DNA from: Macrobrachium rosenbergii
Taxonomy: Eukaryota; Arthropoda; Malacostraca; Decapoda; Palaemonidae
Assembly (NCBI RefSeq): GCF_040412425.1
Contig: NC_089744.1
Coordinates: forward strand, 29,582,501-29,646,500
DNA length: 64,000 nt
Direction: 5' to 3'
Translations under genes and position numbers: made by a program
Notes under the pieces: generated by a model
Told to the model about the DNA's origin: nothing
The model's database searches: none
Seen by the model: the letters and a program-made list of their open reading frames with translations, nothing else
Shown: positions 1 through 12,529 of the stretch, one piece after another
Layout: every line of letters starts with the position of its first letter
How positions within the stretch are numbered: the stretch's first letter is position 1

Positions 1-61
1 TATCAGTGATGTCGAGCAGGATTTGTCATCATCTCCTTGATTGCACTATCATTCTCAATCA

Positions 62-128
<67 letters not shown>

Positions 129-194
129 GGCAAGAGACATGTACTGTTGAATATGATTAATGCAGTTGACACAGCAGTCACATTCAGTAGTACA

Positions 195-249
<55 letters not shown>

Positions 250-250
250 T
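62..250. repeat. Two (ATT)n microsatellites
   Basis: Two nearly pure ATT runs, 62-128 and 195-250, are separated by about 66 bp of unique sequence. Any open frame across them is low complexity (poly-I or poly-Y) and is not a gene. In this window shorter ATT/TAA runs occur at LINE 3' ends, so these may have been seeded that way, but no LINE sequence is visible beside them. Confidence 0.95.
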
Positions 251-619
251 TGTGGAGGTTTCATCGCAACTTCCACAGCAGTTGTTGGGACTAAGTTGTT
301 AGCTTGGAATTCTTCCATTTTTTTTATATTCGTATTGTTTCTGCTGTACAAATAATTCAGTTTATGTAATTCATCCACAGAATGAACCAGTCTATAGCAA
401 ATTTGTTAGGTCTACATCTATTCAGGGCGGGAATACAAATAGATAATCCGTTTTGTTTTCCCTTAGATTTCGACACCATAGCCTTCTATTTTGCTGCAAG
501 TCAGGAGCTGTCACTGGAATTAGAATTCAGATGAAAAGCAGTGATACCTCATTTCCCTCAATTGTTAGAGGTGTAAAGGTCAACACCATTGTTTTATTTC
601 AGTTAGTGTAACCCATTGC

Positions 620-702
<83 letters not shown>

Positions 703-2099
703 TACAGCACCCTAAGCAGCGCTCTGTATTCGCTGCAAATAAAAGTTATTGGTAGGAGTCAAGATTTTGAGGGCAAGCTATTATTTACGTACTTAATATC
801 AGTCAAATATAATACGATTTATATTGATGTGCATGGAAAGGAAAATGTATTGAAATCAGTTTGAATGAGGAACATATTGTTATAATTTATTTACAAAGTG
901 TCTTCATCGTCACTCTCGGGGAAGAGGTCATCATCCCCGTCCTCATCGTCGCTAGCGATGCCAATGATGGCTGGTTCCACACACTCATGATTATTGTCCG
1001 ACTTCCAGTACTCCTCAAAATGACGGGATTGTCTAACAGCTCCTTTCACACTTTATGTAGATTGAGGACGGTACGCATTACAATATAATTTACATTGGAA
1101 GGATCTTTTTATGTAAAGTCGTACGTGCAGAATAACCTTTCGGGTCCTAGCAACGTTAGAATAGCAAACACAAACAAACATAAAATTGTACATATTTCCA
1201 TAATCTTTACAATGCAGAATAATGTACGTCTCATCCACCTATTTATTTTTTATCAGCACTATCAATAACTGTAGTATAACAAAGCGTATTACAGTATCTG
1301 CAGTCAAGTTTAGTAGGAAATAAGATGGTAAGGAAGGTGGTTGAGATGAGTGTTGCCAATTAACTATTACCAACTGTAGAAATAATTACCTATTCACGCT
1401 AGAAAATCTTGCCACGAGTCTTCTCGCTGGTATACGAAGTGGCAAGCCGTAGCACAAATGCAGTCTTTCAAGCACGGGAAGTTCCATATCCTGTTGGCCA
1501 TTATCGAATTTGTTGAAGTCTAGACTGTGTAAACATACCCATTCACCTGTTAGTATCTTACTGCCTACCTGGTGGATGGGTGGAGCCTCATGACGTCATA
1601 TATTTACGTCACGAAAGGTTTTAGGATCCTTTTCTGTGATTTTCTCAGTTCCGGCATCGGCGACTTCATTTTACATTATGAATATCAAAACTAAAGAACT
1701 TAGGTACCAAATAATACTTGCAAAAATTAGGTAGGGTCATGAAATATACACTTGCAAACTTTCACTCTTATCAGATGCTTCTATAAAAAGGTGTTGCCGA
1801 AAAACCGTGTTTCACTGGCTCTGAATCCCTTAGTAGCTATATTTTTTTCCTTTTTTTCGCAAGCCGTTATTTTCAAGAGGAACCAGCACTTTGATTATGT
1901 CAAAAGTTTTCTGTCTTTTCTTCTCACAGAAAGAGAAAAGCAGATATCACCATCAGATCTTTTATTTGTTAAATTACTCCGAAGTTGTTGCTCATTGGTT
2001 TGGTGTGAGTTAGGAATTTCACGATGATGTCTGGCTAAAAGAAAAGAGAATAAGTAAATGAATACATGAGTTGAGTACATGTACGTTGATTTGTGCGAT
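251..2099. other. Noncoding stretch, no gene seen
   Basis: No open frame here resembles a protein family and none is flanked by convincing splice sites. The only marked structure is the (TA)n run at 628-700. The sequence is AT-rich with scattered CpG, like the rest of the left half. Confidence 0.6.
628..700. repeat. (TA)n microsatellite
   Basis: About 36 uninterrupted TA units. Self-complementary, so it can extrude a cruciform. Length in an assembly is likely to be unreliable. Confidence 0.95.
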
Positions 2100-2480
2100 T
2101 AGCTATGCATACCAGAGTTAGTAGGATTACTCCGTATAGCCAGTAGGGTTACTCCTTACAGTCAATGGTATTACTACAAATAGTCAGGAGGATTACTCCA
2201 TACAGTCAGTAGGATTACTACAGTACATATAGTCAGTAGGGTTACTCCTACGTCAGTAGGATTACTACATATAGTCAGTAGGGTTACTCCTACGTCAGTA
2301 GGATTACTACATATAGTCTGTAGGAGTAGGATTACTCCCTACTGTCAGCAGGATTACTAAATATAGTCAGTAGGGTTACTCCATACATTCAGTAGGATTG
2401 CCCCCTGCAGTCATTAGGATTACTACGTATAGTCTGTATGATTACTAAATAAAGCCCATATAGTCTGTATGATTACTCCA
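2100..2480. repeat. Minisatellite, GTCAGTAGGATTACT type
   Basis: About 15 or more imperfect tandem copies of a unit close to 20-22 nt with the core AGTCAGTAGGATTACTCC. Copies vary between AGGATTACT and AGGGTTACT and alternate the endings ACTCC and ACTAC followed by ATAT. A roughly 42-nt higher-order pair (CTACGTCAGTAGGATTACT plus ACATATAGTCAGTAGGG) repeats almost exactly around 2225-2310. No coding sense. Confidence 0.85.
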
Positions 2481-2684
2481 TGTGGTCACACAGCTGGACT
2501 TTCTACATCCCTGCAATTATGAGCCACGTTTTTGCAAATACCATTCAATATCGAGATTTTATTGCCCTAGATATTATTGACACTACATCTTGGAGGGAAT
2601 TTTACGTGACTTCTGGAAATTCATGCTGGAATACGCAAGCTGCTGCTTTTGAGGCTTGGTTTTCTTTTCATAAATTTCATCTTC

Positions 2685-2721
<37 letters not shown>
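2685..2721. repeat. (CA)n(GA)n compound microsatellite
   Basis: A CA run passes directly into a GA run of about 20 nt. Short and noncoding. Confidence 0.9.
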
Positions 2722-3885
2722 TTTTCAGGCACCGATGAATATTGTGGTTCACAACTGAAGATAGATTTATTTTATCGACTTAAGTTAACAGCTGTGTAAT
2801 TTGTGTATTAGATTAATACCCTCGCATTTGTACTGTTAAAAATTCCCAACGTTTAAATTTATCATGCAAATATTGATTAAGTTGTAGGGCGCTCTGCGTT
2901 AAACATATGCAATTTAATATCCACAGGACACGTATGTCCGTTGAGTGCGTGACATCGCGAACAGTCTGGGCATTATCCCTTCATATGAGGGATTACATTC
3001 GTTGAACACTTCCCTCAGAATTCCTCATGCATGACGAGCTGATTTTGAAGATTGCATATTGTTGCGAGGCGTCTTGTGCTTGTTGCTTGGAAGAAGAATT
3101 ACAGCAGTAAAAATATTTACCCTAAAATGATTTCCGTAACGTTCGTCATTCGGTCAGCAGTAGCGTTTCGCCCTATTTTATCGAGGATTAATCCTGACTG
3201 TACCTACGTCAGGTCATCCCCTGTGGGTGGCTGGGTCATGTAGCATCCATATTGATGTGGAGTGAGGCAACATGCACTGAGGTCATATCCTTGTCTGGTG
3301 AAGAATTCATCCACCGAATGCCTCTCCCTGAATTTCCTGCTTCATTTGTTGCTGGCGTATTGATACAGACTCCCAACCTCATTATACTGTACGTCAGTCT
3401 TGATTACGAATCGGCATATTTTAGGAAATCATACTGAATGAGGTAGAGTAAGTTGGGAAGCGCTCGCACGATGAAGATTGCGTCGTCCAGGCTGAAATCG
3501 TAAGATCATTTCTTTGATGACCTTAAAAACATATTATGATGGTTATGTTTTACGGACACTTAAGGGGTCTGTTAGGCTAATCAAATAAACTGTTTACGTT
3601 AGGTTGAGGACCAAAAGAAAGTCAATGAACAAAAGGTTGTGTTTGGGTGGCTGGGTGATTGTTTTATTGAGTTCATTTTTATGATATAGTACGTCGTTGT
3701 TGCACATCTAAAAGAGCGCCATATTGTGACTTATGGTTTGTATAGTTTTTCATTTTATTTTATTATTTTTTATTTTTTTTTTTTTTTTTTTAAGGAAAGT
3801 TTAGGAGATAAGTTTATGATGACTGGAGAATCAGCCAGGCTGTCGTGTTTAGCCAGGAAATGCCAAATACCATCTCAGAGGATTT

Positions 3886-3886
<1 letters not shown>

Positions 3887-3966
<80 letters not shown>
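3887..3966. repeat. (CT)n microsatellite
   Basis: About 40 pure TC units with the pyrimidine strand on +, the same orientation as most CT tracts in the window. Confidence 0.95.
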
Positions 3967-3969
<3 letters not shown>

Positions 3970-4177
3970 GGATTGCCCCTCCTCCCCACAACCCCTCCTT
4001 CATCTCACCTTGATAATTAGGGCCAGTATCATCTCGCGATTCTCAGGTGACCTTTCAAGCTGTACTTTTTGACCAGGACTGTGTCAGTTCTTCGCTTTGA
4101 TCCTTTCATTTCGTGGTACTCGTGAAGAGGCGAACGTGATTGGACAGAATAAAGGTTCATGGCTCCCAAGCAGCAGG

Positions 4178-4234
4178 GGGTCAGCAGCAGCAGTAGTAGC
4201 AGCAGAAGCAGAAGCAGAACCAGCAGCAGCAGCG
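4178..4234. repeat. (AGC)n imperfect trinucleotide repeat
   Basis: AGCAGCAGC interspersed with AGT and AGA triplets. The reading frames give poly-Ala or poly-Ser without other protein features, so it is treated as a noncoding repeat. Confidence 0.8.
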
Positions 4235-4388
4235 TTGGTTAAAAAAGTAGCAAGTTGTGGAATGTGGCCTTGTAATCCTGCACATAACGTTTCTCGCTGG
4301 GGGTGGGGGTGATGGTCTCTTGGGAATGGAGGAGCGGTGGGGAGGGGATACCTATGACTCGCCTTCACCTTTGCCCTACTCTCCACTG

Positions 4389-4390
<2 letters not shown>

Positions 4391-4462
<72 letters not shown>
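4391..4462. repeat. (CT)n microsatellite
   Basis: About 36 CT units, pyrimidines on +. Confidence 0.95.
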
Positions 4463-4464
<2 letters not shown>

Positions 4465-4710
4465 GTTAGGTGTTTTAACTCTGGATTGTGCCGTGAATAA
4501 CATACCCGTAATCATGATAAATGAATAATATTGTTCTCTATAAGGTTTGATTGTGATGAGTTTCCTGTTTGCTACATTTTTTTTCATCACTAGGTCTTTT
4601 GTATTACTTCTCTGATGTAAGGAATTCAGAATTTGAATAAGGCTCTATGCTAAAGTATAATAATTATTATTATTCATAAAAATCTCATAATGGCATGAGT
4701 CACTAAAAAG

Positions 4711-4813
4711 GTGAAGAAATCCACAGTGGTGTAGATGTAGATATGTATTAGAAATGTATATACAAACGAGAACTTTCGAGAACCTGCATCTACACCTCTG
4801 TAGATTTCTTCAC
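4711..4813. repeat. Fold-back repeat, 27-bp arms
   Basis: The left arm (4711-4737, GTGAAGAAATCCACAGTGG and following) is the reverse complement of the right arm (4787-4813, ending TAGATTTCTTCAC) with two mismatches. The loop is about 49 nt and contains GAGAACTTTCGAGAACC, itself partly palindromic. It may be part of a dispersed element, perhaps the same degenerate unit as the LINE remnant at 5312, but no boundary can be set. Confidence 0.8.
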
Positions 4814-5311
4814 CATTATTATTATTACTAGCGAGATGGCGCGCTCTACTCAGACTTTGAAGCAGTTTTCAGCTCCTGAATTATTCCTGGAGAAACGCCC
4901 ATTGGATTATAATGTTTTCTTAAATTCTTAAACACACTAGTATCCTGTGAAGCCGTCTTCAGCTCCTGTCGGATCCGTCTCCCCCCGAAGAAATCTTCGA
5001 AGCCTTTCGTCTCCAGGGAGGACCAAATCACTAATAATAACTTGTATCAGATTCCTAACGCAAGGGTAAGGAAAAATAATAATAAAAAAACAAAGTATCA
5101 AAATAAGTCATCAGGGCATAAAACATTAACACTCAGATCCTTAATTGCTTGGAAGTCCCTTGACGAAAGAGCTTCATTTGGACGATTAGTTTGCAGTGAA
5201 CGAAAAGATGATCCACCTGAGAATCTTCTGGACTTTGCTTGGAATTCTTCAGCAGCCTAGTCTACCCCCCAAGTGTAACAATGTTGCCGTTGAAGACGGC
5301 TTGCTTAGTTC
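4814..5311. other. Possible dispersed-repeat sequence, no gene seen
   Basis: Contains two similar words, GCAGTTTTCAGCTCCTG near 4862 and GCCGTCTTCAGCTCCTG near 4953, suggesting an internally repeated or duplicated element. No recognisable protein is encoded. Confidence 0.4.
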
Positions 5312-5856
5312 GTGGAGCCAAGTGGTTTAGCTGCTGATATTTCCATTTCTTTTGGGCTACGCCATCAGCTGTCTATTAGAGCAGGCAAGCGCAGGAGTAT
5401 GGAGTGGACGAAGGCTGAACTCCGCAGCATAGACCAGAAAACTAGGAAACACATGACAATATACAAAGCGCTACGCCCAAGAGCAAATGCAGACAGACTA
5501 TACATAACTCGAAAGGGAGGGGGGAGAGGCTACTAAGCATAGAGGACTGCGTCAACATCGAGCGCAGAGCACTGGGTCAATATCTGAAAACCAGTGAAGA
5601 CGAGTGCCTAAGGAGTGCATGGGAAGAAGGACTGACAAAAGTAGACGAAGACCTAGAAATATAGAGACAGGAGAATGAAAAACAGAACAGGAATGGTACA
5701 ACAAACCAATGCACGGACAATACATGAGACAGACAAAAGAACTGGCCAGCGATGAAACATGGCAATGGCTACAGAGGGGAGAGCTCAAGAAGGAAACAGA
5801 AGGAATGCTAACAGTGGCACAAGGTCAGGCCCTAAGAACCAGATTATCATTGTTTA
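5312..5856 (+). pseudogene. LINE ORF2 C-terminal remnant
   Basis: Read in shifting + frames, this carries the conserved tail that follows the reverse transcriptase in one group of non-LTR retrotransposons. Recognisable pieces in order are KRRSMEWTKAELRSID, RKHMTIYKALRPRANADRLY and TRKGGGRG (5392-5535), then EDCVNIERRALGQYLKTSEDE-like sequence in another frame (5538-5610), then HGQYMRQTKELASDETWQW followed by LQRGELKKETEGMLTVAQG (5712-5830). At least two frame changes and internal stops mean it is dead. It breaks off into a (TTA)n run. The reverse transcriptase core, endonuclease and 5' end are absent, as expected for a 5'-truncated copy. The family is recognised by motif memory and not by a search, so the clade (R2/NeSL-like) is uncertain. 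Confidence 0.7.
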
Positions 5857-5927
5857 TTATTATTATTATTATTATTATTACATTATTATTATTATTATTA
5901 CTGTTGACATTATTATTATTATTACTT
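5851..5927. repeat. (TTA)n interrupted microsatellite
   Basis: Three TTA blocks separated by ATTACATT and CTGTTGAC. It directly abuts the LINE remnant. Confidence 0.9.
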
Positions 5928-6099
5928 GACCCAATTTCACAGAGAAAAATTACCTTACAAAAACAGGTTGACCTAAGCACCCCAACCATTGTGGTCAAGG
6001 CCTAAGCATCTGCAGTTGGATCTAAGCAATGCCTAGCATAAATGGTTCCTGTAAATTACAGGACTTTCTTTGCATACAGTCACTAAACACTGGCTAAAC

Positions 6100-6868
6100 A
6101 GTAATGTACAATCATTAAACACTAACACTCACTATACACTTCCACTCACCAAACACACACACTTACTATACACTCACACTCAGTAGCACTAAACACTCAC
6201 TGAATACTCAACACTCACAGGCATTCACTTTACACTAAATGCTCACTACACTTAAACACTCACTAAACATTCACTAAATACTCACTATACACTAAACACT
6301 CACTAAACATTCACTAAGCACTCACTATACACTAAAAATTTACTAAGTACTCACTACACAATAAACACTCACTAAACATTCACTGAGCACTCATTATATA
6401 CAACACACCCTAAACACTTATTAAACTAAATACTCACTAAACCCTAAATGCTCAATGAACCCCTAAACATTAGTTAAATACTAAACAGTCACTGAATATT
6501 CATTAATCACTCATTAAACACTTACACACTAAACATTCACTAAACACCAACATTCACAAAACATTCACTATACCATAAAAACTCATTAAAATTCACTGAA
6601 TACTTGCACACTAAAGATTCACGAAACACTAACATTCACTAAAACCTAAACACTTACATACCGTACTAAACATTCACTAAACCCAAAACACTCACTAAAT
6701 ATTCACTGAATATTTAAACACTAAACACTCACACACTAAACATTCACTAAACATCCACTGCATACTTACACACTAAACATTCACTTACCACTAACATTCA
6801 CAAAACATTCACTAAACCCTAAACTCACTAAACATTCGCTAAACACTTACTCATTAAACATTCAGCAT
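6100..6868. repeat. Minisatellite, CACTAAACATT type
   Basis: About 750 bp of degenerate tandem repeats built from CACTAAACATT and CACTCACTAAACA words, with unit lengths drifting between about 8 and 24 nt. The purine/pyrimidine composition is strongly biased: G is almost absent from the + strand. No protein is encoded. Confidence 0.85.
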
Positions 6869-7546
6869 AAGAAAATTCACCATCGCACCAAACCCCTCTT
6901 CAATTTGCTCGGTTACCAGACCTTTCAAGATGGCTGCAAGGCTCTGCAGCGCCACCCTGGTGGAAGACCACCGAACTATATTTAGCACTTCCTTTATGAT
7001 GAAACTCTGTTCTTTAGTATTGTGCAAGAAATCCAAAGGCTACAGACCATTCGGAATTCCCAGAAGCCTTCAGAATTCCCAGATTCCATATTGTCACCCC
7101 GGGGAGGACAAGATCCACATGGAAATTAAACGCTGTTTATATGGAACACGCCCACAAGGCCCATTGACTGAAAATTCAGACTCCCAAAGAATAAGATGTT
7201 CATTGGAAAGAAGTAACAGAAGCTATTGGGATATACAAGAGAAGAGGAGATCGGTTATTAAAAAAGAAATTAAAGAGTATGTAAATACAAATCTGTGAAT
7301 ATATAAATAAGGTAAGTCAGTTATTAAAATATAAGGAATACTCCTTTCAGAATAATTACTGTTGCAGGTATTTCGGTCTGGCAGTAATTTAGAAAAATTT
7401 CTTTGGAGGGCAGTGCTACAAAGTCGGCTTACTTAATGACCTCAAGATTTTTTTTTTTTTTTTTTGTGGGGGGGGGTGGTTTAGAAGAGAGGCATAGAAT
7501 ACACGAGATATTCATTTTATATAAGCATTATAGCAAGTAAATTCCA

Positions 7547-7550
<4 letters not shown>

Positions 7551-7607
<57 letters not shown>
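7551..7607. repeat. (CT)n microsatellite
   Basis: About 28 CT units with pyrimidines on +. Confidence 0.95.
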
Positions 7608-7610
<3 letters not shown>

Positions 7611-9630
7611 AGCAAGACGCTCAGATACGTTACAGAACTCTTAATCCATAAAAGATAAAAAAAAAAAGCCACGTAGACCTCTTTCCCAAAACTGCTACGA
7701 GACTGCCCGGCTTCAGATTGCCTCACTGTATCGTAGTGAGTGACTTGGCAAACACAATACAGTAATAAACATTGTAGTCACAGTTTTGAAGTGATACCAA
7801 AAGAGGACATTTTCATGTGCTTGATGATTTAAACCTTATTCCAAACAGTAAGTAATAGGTCTAAAAGTGTGTACGACAATGCTCTTCGTATTTTACGGAT
7901 GAGTGTAGAAAATGCTTTAAGAGAAACGTTCGTTGCCCTCTTCTCTTTCCATCATTCGTCTGGTAGAGATGATTTTGTAGAAATTCCATAGGGGAAAAAT
8001 AAATAATGTTGAACAAGAACCGATTAGCCTACTCTTCAAGACAAGTACCCAGAATATTTATTGAGACACAAACGAAGGATTAGGACGGTAGATGGGAAAC
8101 TAATGGTCAGGTTCATAATGTGTCCTATATTTTACTGGAGCACAGCAGGTCTCTGATGCAAAAGGTTCGTTTTCCTGTTTTATGCTAAGCCTTTCTGAAT
8201 ATACCCGTCTTGTCGGCTCCCAATTAGGCCTATGGATTTGCCTTAGTGCAGAGAGAACATTTTTAGTTAAACATGTGTTACGTGGTTTTTATTATTTGCC
8301 TTTTCGCTTTCGAGTTCTAGATTGACATGGTTATCATCAGTACTGCATTGCTATATGAAGAGAGAGAGTGAGTTAATTGTGAAATCCCGCAAGAAAGTTT
8401 AATTGGTTATTCACAGAATGATTTCCTTCATCTGTGATTTGAATTTCACAGCAACTCGCTATTATGATTTTTTTTTTTGTATTAGCATGATCAGCATTAC
8501 TGTTTCTCCTGTTGATTAGTTTTCTGCCTCTCCGAGATATACATGATTTCATCACGCCTTAACTGAACATGATCAGTTGGAGTATCCTGATGCATAATAG
8601 TCGTCAGTAGTATAGTAACATAAATCAGCAGCGTGAATTAAAGAGGCTGTTTCCGAAGATACCCTTTTAATGTTTTAATTTTAGGGTGATTTCCCCCTGT
8701 TCCCAAGCTTTAGTACTTGGTTAAAACAAAGACCGTCATTTTTCTTCTCGTTTTCTCGGAGCTGGCCAAAAAAGAAATAAAAAAGGAGCACTTGATTGCC
8801 AGGATCATTGGCCTGCGAGCTTCAAATACGCGATTTGCGCCGGACATAGTTCTGACATCTTCCCAAACTCGTTTGTTTGTTTCTTCAGTCCTTGGAAGTA
8901 TTATATGCAGTTAAAATACACCGCTTGAAGTACATAAGTGGCTTTCCTTGTTATCTACCCTTGGGTGATAGATAAACGGTTTGTATTAACGGTATTCATG
9001 CCCGGGGGACAATCTTGAGATAACTCCCCATGTTAGACGCCAAATGCGGTGAAATAAGCCAGTACTCTGCAAAGCACCGTGATAGTGAGATGGATGGTCG
9101 GCGGAGAAACACTGCCTGCTTGAGTTTTAACCTTCAAGTGATATAATAAGTGAGAGGTAACGTTGTTTCGGATTTTTTTTTTCTGAAGGAATTCAGTCTG
9201 GCAGCCTCCGACGGAGAACCCTTTTTCAACGTTGAGAAACATGCGAAGGACAGCGCTCAGCTAAGCCATATGATGTGGCGTCCAGCCATTACTGCGGCGG
9301 GGGGAGGGAAATTCATCTATTTAATCACGCATCTCAAAACCCCCAAATAAAAATGTAGCGCCCGCATCTGACAAATTCTGGATCACCCTGATAACCACGT
9401 TCATCTTGACGCCTGCACGCTTACTGTATATGCGTCTTATGAAGGTGGAGGATGGTGTCAAAGTTGGCCGAGAGCCCCGTTAGGGATGGACGGACAGAAT
9501 GGCGGCTCTCAAGAGTGTTTGGATGCTGCTGCCCGGCGACTGTGAGATCTCGCGCGCTGTGTGCGTGCGTAGGTGCATACCGTGGGAAGTTCTTGTACTT
9601 GCATTCTTGAAGGCCTCATCTCCCCCCCCC

Positions 9631-9633
<3 letters not shown>

Positions 9634-9686
<53 letters not shown>
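9634..9686. repeat. (CT)n microsatellite
   Basis: About 26 CT units preceded by a C10 run. Pyrimidines on +. Confidence 0.95.
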
Positions 9687-9689
<3 letters not shown>

Positions 9690-10849
9690 ACCACCGCCAA
9701 CATACAAACCCACCTGATCTTCCTGACAGTGATGTAAACCACACTTCACTGTCTCCCCTGCCTGCCCCCGGGACCTCTGCCTGCAGCATGTTGACCCTAC
9801 GTTGCATTCAGAGAGTTTGGGCTCCTCCTCCTTTCCCCCGAACTTCGCTGTACGGAACGTTTGTAGAAGTGGGGAGCGAGGTGGGATGGAGAGAGAGAGA
9901 GAGAGAGTTTTCTGTTCAAGTCATGATCTCACAACACTTCCATATTAGGAAGATTAATTACGTCAGGATTGGTGAACTTCCTGTTCGTTATAACAGGATG
10001 CTGTGCTTAGCTTGGAAGAACATGCTTAGTTCTCTATTAGACAGCGCCAGTTCTTTTCCCTTTGAAGTGGAGAGTGTCTTTAAGATGACCAGAAGAGAGG
10101 TGGTTGTCGCCACATCGTCATTCCACCAAGAGATTATTTTAGAACATCACTGATTTTCTTCACAGATACTTGACGTTTTATATATGGATCTAGATTGTTG
10201 AACCAGCCTGTGACTTTTATGTTATTTGCGTACCTGAATATCGTGAAATATTCTTTTATTGTTCTTATATAGTCTCCGGTGATTAGATTTAAAGCCTTTG
10301 GGTTGTGGAGGGACCTGTTGTATGTGTCTCAATCACTAATCCGTTGAAGGGAACGCTGCCTCATTTCTTGATAACTGTTATTTGAAGATTCTGTCTTGCC
10401 ACAAGGTCCTCGTTTTAGTGTAGTTCCAGTATAGTTCCAGTTAGCCGAGAGAATTAGGTGGCAAATGAATCTTGTGAACATTGGTATACCAGTATTTATG
10501 TTTTGATATTCTATGGGGAGTCAGTTTTAAGAGAAAGTAGTCCATCGTTCGCTGTAATCAAACCCAGTGCCTAAAAATTTCTTTCCTTTTTTTAGATCTT
10601 GGTCAAATAATTGTCATTAAGCTGTAATTTCTTGTGACCAATTCTCAGATTTCATTATAGACCTATATTAAATGGGTTGTCCCAGGTTGTCTTGAGCAAG
10701 TCACAGCATGGCCTATACCCTCAAATCTCGACGACCTGGTTTGACCGTAGCCGCTTATTTTCCAAGATATTATCCACAGGTGTTTGGTAACTCCACTTGC
10801 ATTTTAAGTGCACTAAAAACAAGCTCATTGCTTACTATGGTACTCTCTT

Positions 10850-11118
10850 TGGAACTTCAGAAGTTCAGACTTTGTGCAAGAATAAACATTTTTCTGAGCA
10901 GGGTGAAAAGAATCGTCATAGTTTATTTCTTATTTACCTTAATTTAAGCTTCTTTTCTTATGTAGCTTATTCGTTTTTCTTCGTTATTTCTTTAATATTC
11001 ATTATTTTCTTAGTTTTCCAGTGGGCCGCCTGCCCTCTTGGGGTCCTTGGGCTCATGACATTATGTTTTCCCAAATAGATTTGCAGGTTTTTCTTATAAT
11101 AATAATAATAATAATACT
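10850..11118 (+). mobile_element. Probable LINE 3' end with (TAA)n tail
   Basis: Begins with TTGGAACTTCAGAAGTTCA, almost the same words as in the 3' part of LINE A (54468-54487), then an AT-rich stretch, then GGGGTCCTTGGGCTCATGAC, comparable to the CCCCTTTGGGC motif near the LINE A 3' end, and finishes in a TAATAA run at 11098-11116. The middle is too diverged to align by eye, so this is a related but older or different copy. Confidence 0.5.
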
Positions 11119-11649
11119 GTATTAATATCGTTCAGGCTGCCTTCTTGGAAGGTGGCTGTTAATACCCGTAGAGTGAATCCACAACCTTTCTTGGATGTTT
11201 CCAATTAGCGATGGAATTTGAATAGAAAAGAATTGTGATAACTGTAATATTCTGATATCAGACGGAAAATTGTAGCACTCAAAGTAATTTCTTTGTTAGT
11301 ATGAACTGCAATTGCATGCATATTTTGTAACTTTTTGTAACTTAATTTTGAATTCAAATGCAGCAATGTTTTACGTTGTGTAAGAAGGGAATTCATCTGG
11401 TTGATTGGCTTTTTTTTTTTTTTTTTTAGAACTCGCCGAATTACAGAACTAAGGGTCTTCCCTTTTCTAAATTTTAAGAGAATACAACTTCTTTAAAGGA
11501 GATATGTCTTGCTTGTTAATTTTTTGGGGGTTGGGTTTGTGTGATTTCTTTGTGATTGTCAAATTTTTTTATTATGGTTGTTTTTGTATTTAATCTCGAA
11601 GATTTAGTGTTGGAATAACTTGATTTGAAGACCTGGATTCTTTGAATAC

Positions 11650-11650
<1 letters not shown>

Positions 11651-11682
<32 letters not shown>
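11651..11682. repeat. (CT)n microsatellite
   Basis: About 16 CT units with pyrimidines on +. Confidence 0.95.
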
Positions 11683-11687
<5 letters not shown>

Positions 11688-11949
11688 ACAAGCTTATAGA
11701 AGGATAGGCAGGTAGGGAGGCGAGGTCGTTCCCCTTTGTACATGGCCAGGGTATTTTTTCGGAAGATCCACGAAAGGAGCCGGCCCCTTACTGCTGGACT
11801 TCCCTTACCTTATTTAGCCTTTTGAACCAAAAACTGCCGTCGCTCAGCACTTTCTTGTCTAGAATACATCTAAGACTGGAAAGAAACTTTCCATTTACCT
11901 GATATATGCTTTGATTTCATGCGCGCACATTGATAAATGAGAACATGAG

Positions 11950-11953
<4 letters not shown>

Positions 11954-11993
<40 letters not shown>

Positions 11994-11997
11994 GTTG

Positions 11998-12079
<82 letters not shown>

Positions 12080-12100
12080 GTATGTGTGTGTGTGTGTGTA
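11954..12100. repeat. (AT)n(GT)n compound microsatellite
   Basis: Two AT runs (11954-11989 and 11999-12076) separated by CATAGTTGTA, followed by a short GT run. The AT part is self-complementary. Confidence 0.95.
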
Positions 12101-12529
12101 TCATCTGGATGTGCAAATCATTTCTAGACTTTATATTTTTTCAAACGTGTTTATTATGTATTTGTATTGTGAATTTTAGTGATAAAATGTATGATTCAAT
12201 TTGTAATTTGCCACAGGTTTCATCATTGTATGTGGACAGAGAGATCATATTTTATTTTCGAAGAAAAATTACTGTACTTTATAAATTCACTTTTGCATAA
12301 ACATCCTACATTTTGGGCACCAGTGTCTTACCAAGATCCATCTGTACTTTGGATGGAGTTGGAGTCTTTGTAAAGTGCAGCTATTGGTTCTTAATCACTA
12401 TATGGGCAGAAGATAATGCAGACTATACGCAGAAGTTAGACCAGTCCATGCGACGGCTTCCTTTACAAGACTTCCAAGTGATCATGTGGTTGGTTGCTGC
12501 TGGTATTTAGCCACCCTAAGCCTAGATTA

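Larger units (their letters stand above)
2722..4710. other. Noncoding stretch with two CT tracts
   Basis: Apart from the CT tracts at 3887-3966 and 4391-4462 and an AGC-rich block at 4178-4234, I see no gene. Open frames through this interval are mostly Ser-Leu or Arg-Glu runs read from the CT/GA repeats. Confidence 0.6.
6869..10849. other. Noncoding stretch, no gene seen
   Basis: I find no recognisable coding exon in these 4 kb. Microsatellites at 7551-7607 and 9634-9686 and several poly-T/poly-A runs are the only landmarks. The 90-120-codon frames present (for example 6930-7298 and 9788-10153) show no family motif, no codon periodicity I can see and no convincing splice context. Confidence 0.55.

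Noticed and set aside
3726..4590. Open frames encoding long Ser-Leu or Arg-Glu runs
   Set aside because: They are translations of CT/GA dinucleotide repeats. The same pattern recurs at every such tract on both strands and none has other protein features.
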